This document shows positions 45,278 to 54,012 of a stretch of 64,000 nucleotides of DNA, piece by piece (position 1 is the stretch's first letter; the number at the start of each line of letters is the position of its first letter). A program made the position numbers and the translations under genes. The notes beneath the pieces are model-generated. The model saw only the letters and a list, made by a program, of their open reading frames with translations. It made no database searches and was not told the origin of the DNA. The stretch is from Gammaproteobacteria bacterium 50_400_T64. GTDB lineage: Bacteria; Pseudomonadota; Gammaproteobacteria; Pseudomonadales; Porticoccaceae. Where the stretch lies: positions 1-64,000 of the forward strand of contig MAAS01000004.1 in assembly GCA_002162755.1 (NCBI GenBank), in the 5' to 3' direction.

Positions 45278-45940
45278 ATGTACAAAATTTGCTTAAGCTT
45301 ACTACTGCTGGCGCTCTCGCCCAGTTTGTTCGCGGAAACACGTTATATCTCCGATGAGTTTCGTGTACCGCTACGAGAAACACCCTGTAGCCGTTGCACC
45401 ATTTTACACCGGGGCCTTAAAACCGGACTCAAACTCACTTTTATTGAAAGTGCCGATGGCTGGAGTCACATCCGCACACCCGGTGGCATGGAAGGCTGGA
45501 TAGAAAACCAGTACATCGTGGCCCAACCTATTGCCCGCGACAGGATCGCTCGCTATAAAAAACAAAATGAAGCACTCAGTAGCAGTAATGCCGAACTCAA
45601 AACACAGGTCACAGAGTTACAGGCCAACAATCAACAGCTTGATGGTCGCCTCAGCACGGTGAGTGATGACAACGAAGCCGTGTCGCGCGAGCTCGCCGAT
45701 ATCAAAGTGGTCTCTGCCAACGCTCTCAATCTCAAAGTACAAAACCAAAAATTGCTGGAAGAAAACGGCATGCTACAAAGTAAAATTGACGTGCTCAGCG
45801 CGCTCAATAAGCAGCTCGAAAGCAGCCATATCCAGAAATGGTTTCTCTACGGTGCCATCGCTGTTTTTCTCGGTGCCCTGCTCAGTATTATTCTGCCCCG
45901 TTTAAAGCGTAAACGCCGTGGGCATTCAGAATGGGCATAA
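45278..45940 (+). CDS. TIGR04211-type SH3 domain protein, membrane anchored
   Basis: The product has 220 residues. Signal peptide (MYKICLSLLLLALSPSLFA), SH3b domain (about 22-85: TRYISDEFRVPLRETPCSRCTILHRGLKTGLKLTFIE, GWSHIRTPGGMEGWIENQYI), a coiled coil (about 90-190: heptad-like QNEALSSSNAELKTQVTELQANNQQL) and a C-terminal transmembrane helix (WFLYGAIAVFLGALLSIILP) followed by a basic cap. This is the TIGR04211/YgiM layout, a periplasmic protein of unknown role. The frame opens earlier at 45170, but the ATG at 45278 starts the signal peptide. Confidence 0.87.
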   Translation: MYKICLSLLLLALSPSLFAETRYISDEFRVPLRETPCSRCTILHRGLKTGLKLTFIESADGWSHIRTPGGMEGWIENQYIVAQPIARDRIARYKKQNEALSSSNAELKTQVTELQANNQQLDGRLSTVSDDNEAVSRELADIKVVSANALNLKVQNQKLLEENGMLQSKIDVLSALNKQLESSHIQKWFLYGAIAVFLGALLSIILPRLKRKRRGHSEWA

Positions 45941-46566
45941 ATCACAGGTACACGTTAAAGCTCACACAGCAGGCTATTTACCAAAGTCTGCTGGCGTGTT
46001 GCCTGCTTATTTTTACCAGCAATCTTTGGGCAGAAACAAACACCACAGTGACGCCCACTGAGCCAAAACCCCGCATAATAATCACCACTACCCTCGGCAT
46101 CATTGAAGTCGAGTTGGCACCTGACAAAGCCCCCCTCACCGTGCGTAACTTTTTACAATACGCCGATAGAAATTATTACGACGGCACCATTTTTCACCGG
46201 GTGATACAGGGTTTTATGATTCAGGCCGGCGGCTTTGACCGCAAGCTCAGCACCTTTGAACCGGGCCAACCTGTAAAAAATGAATCGGTGGACGGACTGC
46301 TCAACCTTAAAGGCTCTATTGCCATGGCCAGAAGCCATGATCCCGATAGCGCCAGAGCTCAGTTTTATATCAATTTAAAAGACAATCGCAGTCTCGATGC
46401 CAAATACGGCAATCCGGGTTATACGGTTTTTGGACAGGTTATTTCCGGCATGGATGTGGTGCAAAACATCTCCACCACAAAAGTTGAAAAGATCAGCTAT
46501 CAATTTGTTCACAAGCCTGTCGAGCCGATTGAGATCATCAGTATTCGCCGTAGTCCTGCCTCTTGA
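45931..46566 (+). CDS. Periplasmic peptidyl-prolyl cis-trans isomerase (cyclophilin)
   Basis: The product has 211 residues. A hydrophobic signal (SLLACCLLIFTSNLWA) is cleaved near residue 35. The cyclophilin domain follows: IIITTTLGIIEVELAPDKAPLTVRNFLQYADRNYYDGTIFHRVIQGFMIQAGGF, where FHRV carries the catalytic Arg, then SIAMARSHDPDSARAQFYINLKDNRSLD and YTVFGQVISGMDVV. It resembles PpiA. The gene overlaps the previous one by 10 bases and shares 4 bases with the next start. Confidence 0.92.
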   Translation: MGINHRYTLKLTQQAIYQSLLACCLLIFTSNLWAETNTTVTPTEPKPRIIITTTLGIIEVELAPDKAPLTVRNFLQYADRNYYDGTIFHRVIQGFMIQAGGFDRKLSTFEPGQPVKNESVDGLLNLKGSIAMARSHDPDSARAQFYINLKDNRSLDAKYGNPGYTVFGQVISGMDVVQNISTTKVEKISYQFVHKPVEPIEIISIRRSPAS

Positions 46567-47327
46567 TTGCCCTCAGTGTCAACGTTAATAAGATAGCGTT
46601 GATCCGCAATTCGCGGGAAGGCGATTATCCAAGTGTCGTCGACTATGCCACCACCTGCATTAATGCCGGTGCCGATGGTATTACCGTCCACCCCCGCCCC
46701 GACCAACGTCACATTCGCCCGGGCGATGTCATTGAACTCAGCAAACTCTGCCGCTCTAAAACGACGATTGCCGGCGCAGCCCTGGAATTCAACATCGAAG
46801 GCAACCCCTTTGCCCAGCCTCTAAAGGAATATCCCGGCCTGCTGGCGCTGGTCGAACAAACCCGGCCCCAGCAATGTACGCTGGTGCCCGATAGTAGAGA
46901 ACAACTCACCTCCGATCACGGCTTTGACCTCCGCACTTCAAGCGAAAAACTAAAGCCCATTATCGCCGCCTTGCAGGCCTTAAATGTCCGCATCAGCCTG
47001 TTTATGGATCCCGATAAAAAGCAGCTAGATATGGCTCGCGAGCTGGGCGTTGAACGTATCGAACTTTATACTGGCCCCTATGCTGCCGCGAAAGATGACA
47101 AAACACTGTTAGCGAACTATTTCGATGCCTCTCGCCATGCGACCGATATCGGGCTCGGCGTGAATGCCGGCCACGATTTAAACCTGCACAACCTCGGCCA
47201 ATTTGGCGCGGCGCCGGGTTTACTCGAAGTGTCCATCGGCCACGCTTTAATTGTTGATGCTATAGACACCGGACTCACACCCGCAGTAAAAGCGTATAAA
47301 GCGCTGTTAGAGAAACACGGTCACTAG
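46563..47327 (+). CDS. pdxJ: Pyridoxine 5'-phosphate synthase, Bacteroidetes-type PdxJ
   Basis: The product has 254 residues of the PdxJ TIM barrel: LSVNVNKIALIRNSR, AGADGITVHPRPDQRHIRPGDV, EFNIEGNP, CTLVPDSREQLTSDHGFD, SLFMDPDKKQL, ERIELYTGPYA, LGVNAGHDLNLHNL and LLEVSIGHALI. It condenses 1-deoxyxylulose 5-phosphate with aminoacetone phosphate to make vitamin B6. The NVNKIA and HPRPDQRHI forms are those of Bacteroidetes PdxJ, not of the proteobacterial type (NIDHIA, HLREDRRHI), and the gene is not beside recO. Start is TTG at 46563, inside a TTGA overlap with the preceding stop. Confidence 0.87.
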   Translation: MIALSVNVNKIALIRNSREGDYPSVVDYATTCINAGADGITVHPRPDQRHIRPGDVIELSKLCRSKTTIAGAALEFNIEGNPFAQPLKEYPGLLALVEQTRPQQCTLVPDSREQLTSDHGFDLRTSSEKLKPIIAALQALNVRISLFMDPDKKQLDMARELGVERIELYTGPYAAAKDDKTLLANYFDASRHATDIGLGVNAGHDLNLHNLGQFGAAPGLLEVSIGHALIVDAIDTGLTPAVKAYKALLEKHGH

Positions 47328-47338
47328 TCATTTACAGT

Positions 47339-48265
47339 ATGAACAAATCGACTGAAACCCCGCCGAGCACCGTTTTCAACACCTGCCCGCCAACACTAAA
47401 TATTATCGGCTGCGGCAAACTCGGCCGTACACTAGCTCGACTTTTTAGCGACGCGGGTCTGGTAAGTGTGGGGGCAATCTATAATCGTAAGATTGAAAAT
47501 AGTCAGGCCGCCCAGGCATTCATCGGCACGGGGCGTGTTATTAGCGATATTGAACAACTGTCTAATCAACCTGCCAAACTATGGATGATAAGTACCCCAG
47601 ACGATGTGATTAAGCCTTCTGTAGAGCAGCTGGCAAATCTAAGGGGCATCGATTGGAAGAAAGCCACTGCCTTTCATTGCAGCGGCCTAAAAACGTCGGC
47701 CGAACTCATCGCCCTGCAAAAACAGGGTTGCGCCGTTGCCAGCGTCCACCCCGCCCACAGCTTTGCTAGTCCCGAACACTCACTCAGCAGCTTCCCATCT
47801 ACGGTCTGTACCCTCGAAGGTAATGAGCGAGCCATCAATATTCTCGACACCTTATTTAGTGCGATTGGAGGGCAGGCAACGACTATCAAGCCCGAGGCAA
47901 AACCTCTCTATCACGCAGCAACAGTAATGGCCTCGAATTACCTGATCGCCCTGCTCGGTGCCAGTGAAGCACTGCTTGAAAAAGCCGGTATTGAAGAACA
48001 ACTTGCCAGTGCCCTATTAGCCCCACTGATGCGCCAGAGTCTCAACAATGGTTTGCAGGTCGGGCCCGTTAATGCCCTTACAGGGCCCATTGCTCGCGGT
48101 GATAGCAATACCTTACAGGCACATATCACAGCTATTAAGCAGAGTGTGCCGGAACTCAATAGCGTCTATACAAGCATGGGTATTCAGGCACTCAAGCTCG
48201 CCCAACAACAGGGCTCTCTCAATGTGGAGCAACTCGCCACTATTGAAAAAATCTTGCACGACTAG
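47339..48265 (+). CDS. Rossmann-like / DUF2520 protein
   Basis: The product has 308 residues. N-terminal NAD(P)-binding domain: NIIGCGKLGRTLARLF (about 22-37). C-terminal DUF2520 helical domain (about 150-308): HPAHSFASPEHSLSSFPSTVCTLEGN, KPLYHAATVMASNYLIALLGASEALLEKAG and GPVNALTGPIARGD. The layout resembles ketopantoate reductase or F420-dependent oxidoreductases, but the family has no assigned substrate. It closes the plus-strand operon, 11 bases after pdxJ. Confidence 0.85.
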   Translation: MNKSTETPPSTVFNTCPPTLNIIGCGKLGRTLARLFSDAGLVSVGAIYNRKIENSQAAQAFIGTGRVISDIEQLSNQPAKLWMISTPDDVIKPSVEQLANLRGIDWKKATAFHCSGLKTSAELIALQKQGCAVASVHPAHSFASPEHSLSSFPSTVCTLEGNERAINILDTLFSAIGGQATTIKPEAKPLYHAATVMASNYLIALLGASEALLEKAGIEEQLASALLAPLMRQSLNNGLQVGPVNALTGPIARGDSNTLQAHITAIKQSVPELNSVYTSMGIQALKLAQQQGSLNVEQLATIEKILHD

Positions 48266-48309
48266 ATTTTTCACGACAAATGGGCAGCAGCTCTATTTGT
48301 AGAGGCGTT

Positions 48310-48867
48310 CTATTTAAAAAGGTGCTTTACTGATTCTATACCCGGCTTGTTCTCCAGTAATTCAGTCTGACTCAAACCACAAAGCTCGTGCGGAAAGACT
48401 AACCAGGCACCCGTGGTATGTAAAAAATAATCGGGCCTATACTCAGTCAAATTATGTTTCGGTTTAAACCAGGGGACAGCAACACGACACTCCACGGGCT
48501 TGTCACCTGTCAGAAAATCAATATCGCTCAAAATCTGAGCCATGCTTAAACCGCTGTCAAACACATCATCAACGATCAATATACGCTGAATATCGTCGAT
48601 ATTTTTCACCACATAATCCAGGCCATCGACTTGAACAGTTGCTCCCCTCTGCTCAATACCTTTATAGAGTTGACTGCGAATAGGAATATGATCAGCGACT
48701 ATACCCTGGCACATCAGCAATTCGTGAATGGCAATCGCGATAGGTGTGCCACCCCGCCAAACACCAATAATCAAATCCGGCGTAAAGCCACTTTTTAGTA
48801 TCTCTGCGCCGAGAAGATAAGCATCAGACAATAATTGTTCGGCCCTTAGATAAAGCTTTTCACTCAA
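48310..48867 (-). CDS. Phosphoribosyltransferase, purine type
   Basis: The product has 185 residues. The PRPP-binding motif ILIVDDVFDSGLSM (about 95-108) and the N-terminal LIIGVWRGGTPIAIAIHELL mark a type I PRTase. The hood YFLHTTGAWLVFPHEL is the WxxFPxE form found in hypoxanthine/xanthine PRTase-like proteins. It would salvage a purine base using PRPP. It is convergent with the DUF2520 gene, with 44 bases between. Confidence 0.85.
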   Translation of the reverse strand: MSEKLYLRAEQLLSDAYLLGAEILKSGFTPDLIIGVWRGGTPIAIAIHELLMCQGIVADHIPIRSQLYKGIEQRGATVQVDGLDYVVKNIDDIQRILIVDDVFDSGLSMAQILSDIDFLTGDKPVECRVAVPWFKPKHNLTEYRPDYFLHTTGAWLVFPHELCGLSQTELLENKPGIESVKHLFK

Positions 48868-49026
48868 GGTAGCGGTTTGTCCTATGTTATTGAAAATAAG
48901 CGGGGCGCTGATCCAGCAAAACTATCTACCGTGTAAAAGTCTCAGCGATAAATAAAAAATATTTCGCAACAATAGTACGCTATTTAGTTTGCTCCACATG
49001 CTTTAAAGACAATAAAGGAGAGGCAT

Positions 49027-49061
49027 AAAAAAACCGCAGAGTTAATCCCCTGCAGTTTTTT
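49027..49061 (-). terminator. Terminator after the DUF1329 gene
   Basis: A 6-bp stem CCGCAG / CTGCAG (one mismatch) is flanked by A7 and T6, so transcripts from the minus strand would end in a T run. It lies 40 bases past the DUF1329 stop. Confidence 0.75.
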
Positions 49062-49100
49062 AAGTTGTCGCCTTTGTGGCTGCAGTTTAATAAGAGCCCC

Positions 49101-50501
49101 CTAGCGAATACCCCTTCTTCGAACAGCCGAAGAGGTAAAGTGTCTATCTTCAGCTCGCCAGGTAAAGTCGGGTGCTTTGCTCTTATCCATCATCAAAGCA
49201 AGCATGCGATGGGCATTAAAGTCGTATTGTAATTCTGCGGCCCGGTTGGGAAAGCCGACATCGTAGAACATAATGTGATGATCTTCCCAATGACGCCAAA
49301 GCTCACCACGTCGGTCATAGTTATCGGCCAGCATGACTTCCCATGAATCCTCATCGAGATAATACACCCGCTTACTGTAATCGTGGCTAGTGCCCTCTTT
49401 AAGGTTCGACTCAATAATCCAGACACGATGTAATTCGTAACGCGCATAGTCCTGATTAAAACGCCCCGAGGGAGCAATCACTTTGTCCGGAGTCGCCCCC
49501 TGCGCAAACAATTTATAGGGATTGTAGGGCACATAGATTTCACGCTTACCTAATAATTTATAGGTAAAACGATCATTCGGGCCATTAAAACCATAAGCCT
49601 GATCCGTGGTACCCAAACCATCGCCGGCGGTAATAGGGTTATCGTAAACGATTTGCGGCGCACGCTTAACACGACGCTGGCCAGGACTATAGGCCCAGGC
49701 TTTTCGAAAGTTTTGTGTAAAGGTGATTGGTTCTAAAGCGAGAACCACCTGCCCGGCCACTTTTGCCGGCCCGGTTAATGTCTGCTGGTAGAGTAGAATA
49801 TTCTCAGTGGGTATCACGTCGGGATCGTCTTCATCAACTTCCGGGTCACTCCACTTGTAGTGAAACTCCACATCCAGATTACTCGTTTCATAATTGCCAT
49901 TGCTGGCAACGGCGATGGTCACTTCTCGTGACTTATTCCAGACCAGTTTTGGCCGCGATTGCTGATTAAGAAACGCTTCCTCCGCATTGTGAGGAATGGG
50001 GAAAGCCCAGGCCCTTCGAGCACCGGAAAAACCAATCATGCCCATATGGCTATCGGTACGCTCAAAAACTGCGCGATCAAGATTTTCCAGCGCCGCATCA
50101 TAAATATAGTTGTTATAAATCATGGAGCGGTGAGTGGGGTAGATGTTCATAAAAAAATCATCGTAGGTCTGAAACATCATTTTCTGACCTTCGGAGAGCT
50201 TATCGGCATGCGCCTGATAATTCTGTGCCGTTATCTTTAGGCGAACCTTGTCATCCGCAAAGGGGTCAGGATGAAAGGTACCCGGCTTAAAATCATCCGG
50301 TATGGCAATCTGTTCATTTTTCCACTCGGGAATAGTGCCCTCAGCATTGCCGGCACGAATAGCACCACTGGGGGTGAGTGTTGTACCCTCAAGACCGATT
50401 GACGCTTTCTCTTCAGGCGTAACAGCCGCTATCGCGACACTACCACTAAGTACACAGGCAGCGAGCAAAGCTTTATGGAAAGCTAATTTTCTCACAAACA
50501 T
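49101..50501 (-). CDS. DUF1329 family exported protein
   Basis: The product has 466 residues. A signal peptide (LAFHKALLAACVLSGSVAIA) precedes a domain matching DUF1329: GTIPEWKNEQIA, DMMFQTYDDF-like segments, GARRAWAFPIPHNAEEAFLNQ, YSPGQRRVKRAPQIVYDNP, KREIYVPYNPYKLF and RYELHRVWIIESNLKEGTSHDYSKRVYYLDEDSWEVMLADNYD. The fold resembles LolA/LolB-like lipid-binding proteins, and the family is often encoded beside DUF1302 and RND genes in degraders of hydrophobic compounds. Here it stands alone. Confidence 0.9.
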   Translation of the reverse strand: MFVRKLAFHKALLAACVLSGSVAIAAVTPEEKASIGLEGTTLTPSGAIRAGNAEGTIPEWKNEQIAIPDDFKPGTFHPDPFADDKVRLKITAQNYQAHADKLSEGQKMMFQTYDDFFMNIYPTHRSMIYNNYIYDAALENLDRAVFERTDSHMGMIGFSGARRAWAFPIPHNAEEAFLNQQSRPKLVWNKSREVTIAVASNGNYETSNLDVEFHYKWSDPEVDEDDPDVIPTENILLYQQTLTGPAKVAGQVVLALEPITFTQNFRKAWAYSPGQRRVKRAPQIVYDNPITAGDGLGTTDQAYGFNGPNDRFTYKLLGKREIYVPYNPYKLFAQGATPDKVIAPSGRFNQDYARYELHRVWIIESNLKEGTSHDYSKRVYYLDEDSWEVMLADNYDRRGELWRHWEDHHIMFYDVGFPNRAAELQYDFNAHRMLALMMDKSKAPDFTWRAEDRHFTSSAVRRRGIR

Positions 50502-50683
50502 AGAATTACCCTCTTTCTTCCCTAGTTATAATTATTATTCGAGTAAGCACGTTGCTAATAGCGGGTATTAAAACGGGATGTAAATATCATCAAACTAATC
50601 CCACACATCAACATGGCAGTACTTTTACCATAATTAAAGATAATGACATGCATGACTTATAGTTATCTGAAAGGGTGTACGGG

Positions 50684-50723
50684 GCACTTAAGACTAGATA
50701 TTAAAATATCTAGTCTTAAGTGC
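50684..50723. repeat. Perfect 40-nt inverted repeat between divergent genes
   Basis: Two 19-base arms (first arm begins GCACTTAAGACTAG) are exact reverse complements separated by only AA. Each arm contains CTAG and TTAAG. The two-base centre and absence of a T run argue against a simple terminator. It lies 182 bases before the DUF1329 start (minus strand) and 129 bases before the cytochrome start (plus strand), so it may be a shared operator or a remnant of a mobile element. Confidence 0.8.
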
Positions 50724-50801
50724 AGGGCAACCCAGCTCTTACCAAAGCTTAAATTTGCAAAGAACAGGCGCCTATGTTTTCCCGAAGCAGCCGAAAACGT
50801 C

Positions 50802-50807
50802 TATAAT
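50802..50807 (+). promoter_or_regulatory. Candidate -10 box of the cytochrome gene
   Basis: A perfect TATAAT lies 45 bases before the ATG at 50853. No good TTGACA is visible at 16-18 bases upstream (TTTCCC or TTCCCG), so the promoter may need an activator. Confidence 0.45.
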
Positions 50808-50852
50808 ACGCGCCATTCTCACCAAGCCACTGCGACTAATGGAGTCCGCTTT

Positions 50853-51296
50853 ATGAAAAACCTGAAATTTTTTGCTCTATGTACGGCATTTTTATCGCTG
50901 ATTACTCTCGGTGCCTGTAGCGGCGAGAAGGGCGAAATTGAACTGGGGGCTGAACAGGAAAAAGCGATGTCTGAGCGTTTAGCACCTGCCGGCGAAGTAA
51001 GCTTGGTTGGAGAAGTTTCCAGCGCACCTGCAGCGACAAGTAGTGATAGCAGCAGCCGTAGCGGCGATGATGTCTACAATAAGAGCTGTAAAACCTGTCA
51101 CGGTGCAGGCATGGCTGGAGCCCCCAAATTTGGCGCTCCCGACCAGTGGACAGCCCGCATTGATAAAGGCATGGATATTTTATACGTCAGTGCTATTAGC
51201 GGCTTCCAGGGCATGCCCCCTAAAGGCCTGTGCATGGATTGCTCAGACGACGAACTGAAAGCAGCTGTCGACTATATGGTTGATGGTAGTAAATAA
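50853..51296 (+). CDS. Cytochrome c5-like lipoprotein
   Basis: The product has 147 residues. Hydrophobic leader with lipobox LGAC (FFALCTAFLSLITLGAC), a Ser/Ala-rich linker, then a class I cytochrome c domain with haem motif CKTCH and distal Met in GMPPKGLCMDCSDDELKAAVDYMV. The extra Cys pair (CMDC) is typical of cytochrome c5. It would be an outer- or inner-membrane-anchored electron carrier in the periplasm. The frame opens far upstream at 50643, but the ATG at 50853 has GGAG at the right distance and starts the leader. Confidence 0.93.
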   Translation: MKNLKFFALCTAFLSLITLGACSGEKGEIELGAEQEKAMSERLAPAGEVSLVGEVSSAPAATSSDSSSRSGDDVYNKSCKTCHGAGMAGAPKFGAPDQWTARIDKGMDILYVSAISGFQGMPPKGLCMDCSDDELKAAVDYMVDGSK

Positions 51297-51352
51297 AACG
51301 TCCGTTCGGCCTGGAGAGCACTCTCTCTAGCCAACCCTGCGTTTAAGTTCTT

Positions 51353-51388
51353 AAAAATGCCCGTGTCTCAGGATGCGGGCATTTTTTT
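51353..51388 (+). terminator. Terminator after the cytochrome gene
   Basis: Stem ATGCCCG / CGGGCAT with a 12-base loop, preceded by A5 and followed by T7. It lies 57 bases past the stop. Confidence 0.85.
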
Positions 51389-51532
51389 GTCCATTCACTA
51401 ATGCTATCTCTCTGTCGTACAGCCTCCAACCACAGCGCTATAGCGCAATTTCGGTGAGCAGCCAGTACACTCATCGACAATAAAACGAACAACAATTCTT
51501 ATAAAAACAGACCTCAAGAGACGCTCTCAACA

Positions 51533-53080
51533 GTGAGTAAAATAAAAAACCAAGCCCAACCGGCCATCAATACCAACAAAGATGAGGTCATCACCCAATT
51601 TAATGAACGCATAAAGTCCACCCTCGACGAGAGCCGTAAAGAACTGATCGCTAAACGCCACAAACGTGGTTATCGCAGCGCCCGAGAGAACCTCATGGAC
51701 CTCTGCGATAAAGACTCCTTTCTAGAGTACGGCCAACTAGCCGTCGCAGCCCAGCGCCGGCGCAGGGATATTGACGATCTAAAAATGCATACCGCTGCGG
51801 ATGGCATTATCACCGGTCTGGCGACTATCAATGCCCCGCTGTTTGATGAACAAGCGAGTCGTGCTGTAGTTATCGTGAATGATTACACCGTGCTAGCAGG
51901 CACCCAGGGGGTATTCCATCACAAAAAACTCGACCGAGCTCTCGAACTCGCGGCCGAATTAAAACTGCCCGTGGTGATGTACGCTGAAGGCGGCGGAGGT
52001 CGACCCGGTGATACCGACTACGAATTAAGCTTAAATTTAGGCTCTTTCGCCGCCTGGGCAGGACTACGTGGACAGGTGCCGATGATTGCTGTGAATAACG
52101 GCTACTGCTTTGCTGGCAATGCTGCGCTATTTGGCTGCGCTGATATCACCATCGCCACCAAAAGCTCATGGATTGGCATGGCTGGCCCCGCGATGATTGA
52201 GGGCGGTGGGATGGGTAATTTTAAACCGACAGATATTGGCCCCGTTGAAACCCAAACCAAGAATGGTGTAGTTGATATTGTTGCCGAAGACGAAGCTGAC
52301 GCCACTCGCATTGCCCGCCAGGTGCTCTCCTACTTTCAGGGCAGTACTGAAAGCTGGGACTGTGCCGACCAGCGTAAACTATGGCCACTACTACCTGCAG
52401 ACCGACGCTTTGTTTACAAGGTGCGTGACATCATCACCACTCTGGCTGACACCGACTCCTTTATTGAATTACGTAGCGACTACGGTTGCGGCATTATCAC
52501 CGGGTTTGTGCGTATTGAAGGCAAACCTTTTGGCCTGATCTGTAACGACTGCCAGTTTCTCGGTGGAGCTATTGATGCCGAAGCCGCACTCAAAGCGGCA
52601 CGCTTTTTAGAACTCTGTAATGATTTCAATTTACCCCTGCTTTCCCTCTGCGACACACCAGGCTTTATGGTCGGGCCTGAGAGTGAAACTGAAGGGGCCG
52701 TTCGAAAAATGTCCGACATGTTTGTCGCTGGCTCTCGCCTTAAATCACCGATGATCGCGATCTTTTTACGCAAGGGTTACGGTCTCGGTGCCATCGCCAT
52801 GGCCGGCGGCAGCTTCTCCCGTCCAGTCTACTGCGCCTCCTGGCCGAGCGGGGAATTCGGCGCAATGGGTTTGGAAGGGGCGGTACACCTCGGCTTTAAA
52901 AAGGAGCTGGAGACCGTTACAACGCAAGAGGAACGAGAGATTCTATTTAACAAATTACTCAATGCCATGTACGAGCGCGGCAAAGCGACAGAAGCCGCCA
53001 GCTATCTTGAAATTGATGCGGTGATTGATCCAGCAGATACACGAAAAGTAATTATTCAGGCTCTCGGTAAAAACAATTAG
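51533..53080 (+). CDS. Acyl-CoA carboxylase carboxyltransferase subunit
   Basis: The product has 515 residues in two crotonase-fold halves. The N-half has YTVLAGTQGVFHHKKLDRALELAAELKLPVVMYAEGGGGRPGD and GMAGPAMIEGGGMG; the C-half has GFVRIEGKPFGLICNDCQFLGGAIDAEAALKAARFLELCNDFNLPLLSLCDTPGFMVG and MIAIFLRKGYGLGAIAMAG. This is the carboxyltransferase of acetyl-, propionyl- or methylcrotonyl-CoA carboxylase. No biotin carboxylase is adjacent; OadA (55530-57314) has the nearest biotin domain. Start is GTG at 51533. Confidence 0.88.
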   Translation: MSKIKNQAQPAINTNKDEVITQFNERIKSTLDESRKELIAKRHKRGYRSARENLMDLCDKDSFLEYGQLAVAAQRRRRDIDDLKMHTAADGIITGLATINAPLFDEQASRAVVIVNDYTVLAGTQGVFHHKKLDRALELAAELKLPVVMYAEGGGGRPGDTDYELSLNLGSFAAWAGLRGQVPMIAVNNGYCFAGNAALFGCADITIATKSSWIGMAGPAMIEGGGMGNFKPTDIGPVETQTKNGVVDIVAEDEADATRIARQVLSYFQGSTESWDCADQRKLWPLLPADRRFVYKVRDIITTLADTDSFIELRSDYGCGIITGFVRIEGKPFGLICNDCQFLGGAIDAEAALKAARFLELCNDFNLPLLSLCDTPGFMVGPESETEGAVRKMSDMFVAGSRLKSPMIAIFLRKGYGLGAIAMAGGSFSRPVYCASWPSGEFGAMGLEGAVHLGFKKELETVTTQEEREILFNKLLNAMYERGKATEAASYLEIDAVIDPADTRKVIIQALGKNN

Positions 53081-53104
53081 TGATCATTTAAAAACAACCG
53101 GCAT

Positions 53105-53137
53105 AAAAAAACCGGAACAATTTGTTCCGGTTTTTTT
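53105..53137. terminator. Bidirectional terminator between carboxyltransferase and ompW genes
   Basis: A near-perfect palindrome: A7, CCGGAACAA, one base, TTGTTCCGG, T7. It can stop both converging transcripts. Confidence 0.9.
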
Positions 53138-53155
53138 ATAAGCGACTTAATCAGC

Positions 53156-53842
53156 TTAGAATTTATAGCCTACACCGACCATATAAACCCAGGGATCAAT
53201 ATCCACATCGGCTTTAACGCGACTACCATTATCGAACTTAAAGTCCGCAGAAGTTTCAATATCAATATACCAAACAGCGGCATTTAACAACCAATGCTCG
53301 TCAATAGCATAATCAAAACCCAACTCAAGAGCCAAGCCAATGGAATCATCAAGCTCTAAATCACCACTACTACCAAGTAGAGTTTCTAGCTCACTATCGA
53401 CTTGTTCATCAAAGAATGCCGTATAGTTAATACCAATACCCGCATAAGGCTGGAAGTCAGACGAAGCATCCATAGGGAAATACTGCAAGGTTAATGTCGG
53501 TGGTAAGTGCTTTGCCGAACCTGCATCAACACCCAGTCCATTCGCCGTAATGTCATGTTCAAAAGGCGTCGCTGCTAATAAACCCACACCTAAATTCGAT
53601 GTCAGCATATAAGTGCCTGTCAGGCCGAGCTGCTCGTTATTATCAACACCAGCACTTGTACCCGCCAAATCAGTACCATTAAGCTCCAAGTCAGAGCTGC
53701 TTTCATCAGGCTGTACAGACGCGATGCCGGCACGAAGAATAATATCGCCCGCTTCATAGGCCAAAGCACTACCCGCACCACAAGCCAAACCAGTGGCCAA
53801 TAAAGAACCTGCAACTAATGAATTTAGTTTTTGATTTCCCAT
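53156..53842 (-). CDS. ompW: OmpW family outer membrane protein
   Basis: The product has 228 residues. A signal peptide (SLVAGSLLATGLACGAGSALA) is followed by GDIILRAGIASVQPDES and eight amphipathic strands, with LGVGLLAATPFEHDI and LPPTLTLQYFPM in the middle and the outer-membrane end VYMVGVGYKF (terminal Phe). OmpW barrels form a hydrophobic channel used for uptake of small hydrophobic molecules, which fits the catabolic theme. Upstream lie three TTAGAG repeats with 9-base period (53877-53900). Confidence 0.93.
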   Translation of the reverse strand: MGNQKLNSLVAGSLLATGLACGAGSALAYEAGDIILRAGIASVQPDESSSDLELNGTDLAGTSAGVDNNEQLGLTGTYMLTSNLGVGLLAATPFEHDITANGLGVDAGSAKHLPPTLTLQYFPMDASSDFQPYAGIGINYTAFFDEQVDSELETLLGSSGDLELDDSIGLALELGFDYAIDEHWLLNAAVWYIDIETSADFKFDNGSRVKADVDIDPWVYMVGVGYKF

Positions 53843-54012
53843 ACTACCTTCCCTCTCTAAGAAAATGACCCGGCAATTAGAGCACTTAGAGCACTTAGAG
53901 GGAATTGATCCAGGTTAAGAGAAATAGGGTTTTGACAAGTTTTACTAGAAAGATCAGAACAAGATCACAAAAAAACCAGAAGCATAGTTATTTAACAGAT
54001 AGCAAAGACAGC

